DNA from: CAZVWV01 sp964631745
GTDB taxonomy: Bacteria; Bdellovibrionota_C; UBA2361; JBGSMV01
DNA length: 16,688 nt
Assembly (NCBI GenBank): GCA_964631745.1
Contig: CAZVWV010000089.1
Span: forward strand, 1-16,688
Reading direction: 5' to 3'
Shown: piece after piece, positions 14,499-16,688 of the stretch
Layout of the letters: each line of letters opens with the position of its first letter
How positions within the stretch are numbered: the stretch's first letter is position 1
Notes under the pieces: model-generated
The model's database searches: none
Told to the model about the DNA's origin: nothing
Seen by the model: the letters and a program-made list of their open reading frames with translations, nothing else
Made by a program: the position numbers and the translations under genes

Positions 14499-16448
14499 AT
14501 GTTTCTTTTAGGACAACGGCCAACCATAGCGCGACGGGTTAGACTCGTCTTCTTGTTGGCGAATACCTTTACGTTGGCCCTAACCTTCGTTGGGTTTCTT
14601 GGACTAATCGCCTATTTCGGCTGGGTATCTTTTCGCCAAGAACTTTCCTCAGTAAGCCGTGTCGTCGCTAGTACCAGTAGAGCCGCCCTGGCTTTTGGAG
14701 ATAAAGAGAGTGGTGCCAAGCTCTTGGATTCATTGCGAGAGCGTGAAGATATACTTTATTCAGCCCTAGTAGATAACTCCGGACGAGTTTTAGCTGAATA
14801 TGGCACACCGCCCTTGGCTAAAATTTACCCGCCTGGGACCAGCTCCTCTCAGATTTATTGGCAAGAATCTCAGGTGGTAGTAACTGAGCCAGTTATCTTA
14901 GACATGGAACGCCTTGGTAGTGTGATTGTGGTGGGGGCGCTACGTGACCTCTACCATCAATTGTACTGGCTTTTATTAATTGCCTGTTGCGTCATCTGTG
15001 TAGTGGCTGTGTTGACAGGCTTGTTATCAATGAAGCTGCGAGCATGGGTAACAGAACCACTTAGCGCTTTGAAAGAACTAACCAACAAGATCTCATTGAC
15101 CAAGGATCTATCGAGCCACAGGTTGGAAGAAAAAACGCGCCCCGATGAAATCAGCGAAGCGTTTCTAGCCTTTAATGAAATGCTTTCGAAGCTTGAGCTT
15201 AAGGAACAGTCTTTAAAAGAGGCCAAGGAGCGCGCCGAAGAAGCCGACCGGGCAAAGTCACTTTTTGTGGCTTGCGTAAGTCATGAGTTGCGTACCCCGC
15301 TGCATTCAATCATAGGCCTTACCGAAGAAATTTTAGGAAGCCAGTTGAACGACGAGAATAGAGGGTTGCTGGAAACGGTTAAGAGCGCTGGGGATGCGCT
15401 GTTGACAGTCATAAACGACATTTTGGACTTCTCGAAGATCGAGGCTGGTAAGTTGATGCTCTTTCCCGAGCCGATTCAAATTGTGGACTTTTGCTCCAAA
15501 TTGGTTTCGATGTTGAAATTTCGCTTCGAGCGTAGCCGCATCACGTTCACTTGCACTATAGATCCAAAACTTCCTCGGGTGATCACGATTGACCCTTACC
15601 GATTGCAGCAGATTCTGTTGAATCTGTTGGGCAATGCCTTGAAGTTTACCGAGCCTGGAGGACGAGTAGATTTGGCCGTTGAGCGTTATCAAAATGACGA
15701 TCCGCGATATCATGCTTTAAAAGTTCGGGTCAGTGACAGCGGCGTCGGAATTCCGACCGATCAATTGGAAAATATTTTTGAAGCATTTACGCAAGTCCGA
15801 AAGCAGGGAGATGTGATTCAGGGCACTGGACTTGGCTTGGCTATTACTTCGCGTCTTGTGCGCATGATGCATGGGTGGATTTGGGTTGAAAGTCAGGTAG
15901 GTCTTGGAAGCTCGTTTTATTTTGTGGCGGAATACGCGGAACCGGATCTGCAACAACTCACTTTTCTTGCGCATGGCCAGGAGCTAATGAAAGATCAGTT
16001 CGAAGTTAGCCCTAGCAAAACTACAATCGATCGATCGCACTGGCCAATATTGGTGGTAGAAGATAATCTCGTCAATCAGCAGCTCTTGAAGCGGTTCATT
16101 GAGAAGCAGGGATACGCCACCATAGTTGCCTCAAACGGCGAAGAGGCCTTAGAGATCTATAAGACAACCAACGTCCAGCTGGTTTTAATGGACGTAAATA
16201 TGCCCGTTATGGACGGCATTGAAGCTACTCGCCGCATTAGGAATTTCGAGCGAGAACATAACCGCTTTGCTCCGATTATCGCGGTTTCAGCGAGTGTTCA
16301 CGCAGAAGATGAAAAAGCTTGTAGAACCGCTGGCATGAACGCCTTTGTCGGAAAGCCTTTTAAGAAAGAGGACTTGCTTGAAATCATCGATGAGCAACTA
16401 AGAAGAGCGAGTCGTCAAAAGCCACCCGGGCCAATCCTGGATGCTTAA
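14499..16448 (+). CDS. CHASE8-like hybrid sensor histidine kinase with receiver domain
   Basis: A 649-residue inner membrane sensor. TM1 (about 17-41) and TM2 (about 153-177) flank a roughly 110-residue periplasmic domain whose SRAALAFGDKESGAKLLDSL (60-79) and ILYSALVDNSGRVLAEYG (85-102) match CHASE8-type sensors. A HAMP linker (about 178-232) leads through a coiled coil to the HisKA H-box SHELRTPLHSIIG (261-273, H262). The ATPase has the N-box LLNLLGNALKFT (N379), DSGVGIP (413-419), and GTGLGLA (442-448), all intact. The C-terminal receiver (about 516-632) has E521-D522, D565 in LVLMDVNMP, S597 and K619. It is a complete hybrid kinase and the best candidate to phosphorylate the receiver of the preceding synthase fusion, from which it is separated by 167 bases. 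The ligand is unknown; it might sense the cluster's product. No strong ribosome site precedes ATG 14499. Confidence 0.93.
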   Translation: MFLLGQRPTIARRVRLVFLLANTFTLALTFVGFLGLIAYFGWVSFRQELSSVSRVVASTSRAALAFGDKESGAKLLDSLREREDILYSALVDNSGRVLAEYGTPPLAKIYPPGTSSSQIYWQESQVVVTEPVILDMERLGSVIVVGALRDLYHQLYWLLLIACCVICVVAVLTGLLSMKLRAWVTEPLSALKELTNKISLTKDLSSHRLEEKTRPDEISEAFLAFNEMLSKLELKEQSLKEAKERAEEADRAKSLFVACVSHELRTPLHSIIGLTEEILGSQLNDENRGLLETVKSAGDALLTVINDILDFSKIEAGKLMLFPEPIQIVDFCSKLVSMLKFRFERSRITFTCTIDPKLPRVITIDPYRLQQILLNLLGNALKFTEPGGRVDLAVERYQNDDPRYHALKVRVSDSGVGIPTDQLENIFEAFTQVRKQGDVIQGTGLGLAITSRLVRMMHGWIWVESQVGLGSSFYFVAEYAEPDLQQLTFLAHGQELMKDQFEVSPSKTTIDRSHWPILVVEDNLVNQQLLKRFIEKQGYATIVASNGEEALEIYKTTNVQLVLMDVNMPVMDGIEATRRIRNFEREHNRFAPIIAVSASVHAEDEKACRTAGMNAFVGKPFKKEDLLEIIDEQLRRASRQKPPGPILDA

Positions 16449-16512
16449 ACCCAGATCTCATACGCTAGTGGATTTGGACGTAACTGCTCAAAAACCCCCG
16501 GTAAAGCACGAT

Positions 16513-16669
16513 ATATTACGTAGCGCGGACGACTCGTCCGCCGATGGTTATAGTGGCACTACAGTTGAGGGCGAAGCCACCACCTGTTCGAACCTAGTGC
16601 TGCCTATCGGCCTAAGATGTAGTGCCACTTCTCGGCACCGGCAGGCGAATCGCCTGCGCTCCCTAATAT
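16513..16669. repeat. 157-bp imperfect palindrome with hairpin-bearing arms (MITE/REP-like)
   Basis: The arms 16513-16563 and 16618-16669 are imperfect reverse complements (start ATATTA, end AGTGGCACTACA, the last 12 bases perfect at 16552-16563 and 16618-16629), enclosing 54 bases. Each arm contains its own perfect 8-bp hairpin with a one-base loop: GCGGACGA/TCGTCCGC at 16525-16541 and GCAGGCGA/TCGCCTGC at 16641-16657. The two hairpins differ at two base pairs, each changed on both sides so that pairing is kept. No T-tract follows, so it is not an ordinary terminator. It looks like a small palindromic mobile element in the space downstream of the hybrid kinase. The remainder of 16449-16688 has no gene. 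Confidence 0.75.
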
Positions 16670-16688
16670 TAGTACCCCGAGCCGTACT

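Noticed and set aside
16525..16541. Hairpin as a terminator for the hybrid kinase gene
   Set aside because: No T-tract follows, and it is one of two matched hairpins in a larger palindrome, so an element is the better explanation.
1..16688. CRISPR arrays, tRNA or rRNA genes, transposase or integrase genes
   Set aside because: None seen on reading both strands: no regularly spaced repeats, no cloverleaf-like segments and no recognisable recombinase motifs.

Overview
The window looks like chromosomal DNA of a Gram-negative bacterium. It has two probable lipoproteins (one with a FlgO-type domain), a Sec-type signal peptide remnant, membrane sensor kinases and an ECF sigma factor. Start codons with Shine-Dalgarno sites and dense coding on both strands fit this. 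The taxon cannot be fixed from the sequence; soil or predatory lineages rich in two-component proteins are a guess.

Left part (1-3813): a short response regulator that carries a histidine-kinase-type H-box but no ATPase domain (227-928) is followed, on the other strand, by a 753-residue protein that joins a Fic domain to a C-terminal ADP-ribosyltransferase-like domain (1051-3312). Inward-facing copies of a 12-base sequence flank the Fic-ART gene, and beside the promoter-side copy lies the truncated start of a periplasmic binding protein gene (3441-3593). A minus-strand terminator (3669-3711) closes the next gene.

Middle (3814-8063): on the minus strand lie an orphan ECF sigma factor, a family 2 glycosyltransferase overlapping an LPG-synthase/YbhN-type membrane protein, and a lipoprotein. 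A FlgO-type lipoprotein diverges from the last with only 30 bases between the start codons.

Right part (8183-16448): this is a small biosynthetic and signalling block. It holds a COMT-like methyltransferase, a GT1-type glycosyltransferase on the opposite strand, a VAO/PCMH-family FAD oxidase, and a protein that fuses an N-acyl amino acid synthase (FeeM-like) domain to a degenerate histidine kinase core and a receiver domain. A complete CHASE8-like hybrid histidine kinase follows. My reading, an inference, is that the cluster makes a modified N-acyl amino acid (perhaps N-acyl tyrosine, since VAO/PCMH enzymes oxidise para-substituted phenols) and that the synthase is controlled by phosphorelay through its own receiver domain. 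This fusion and the Fic-ART fusion are the two most unusual things in the window.

Right end (16449-16688): no gene; a 157-base imperfect palindrome whose two arms each contain a perfect hairpin with compensating base changes, resembling a MITE or REP-type element.
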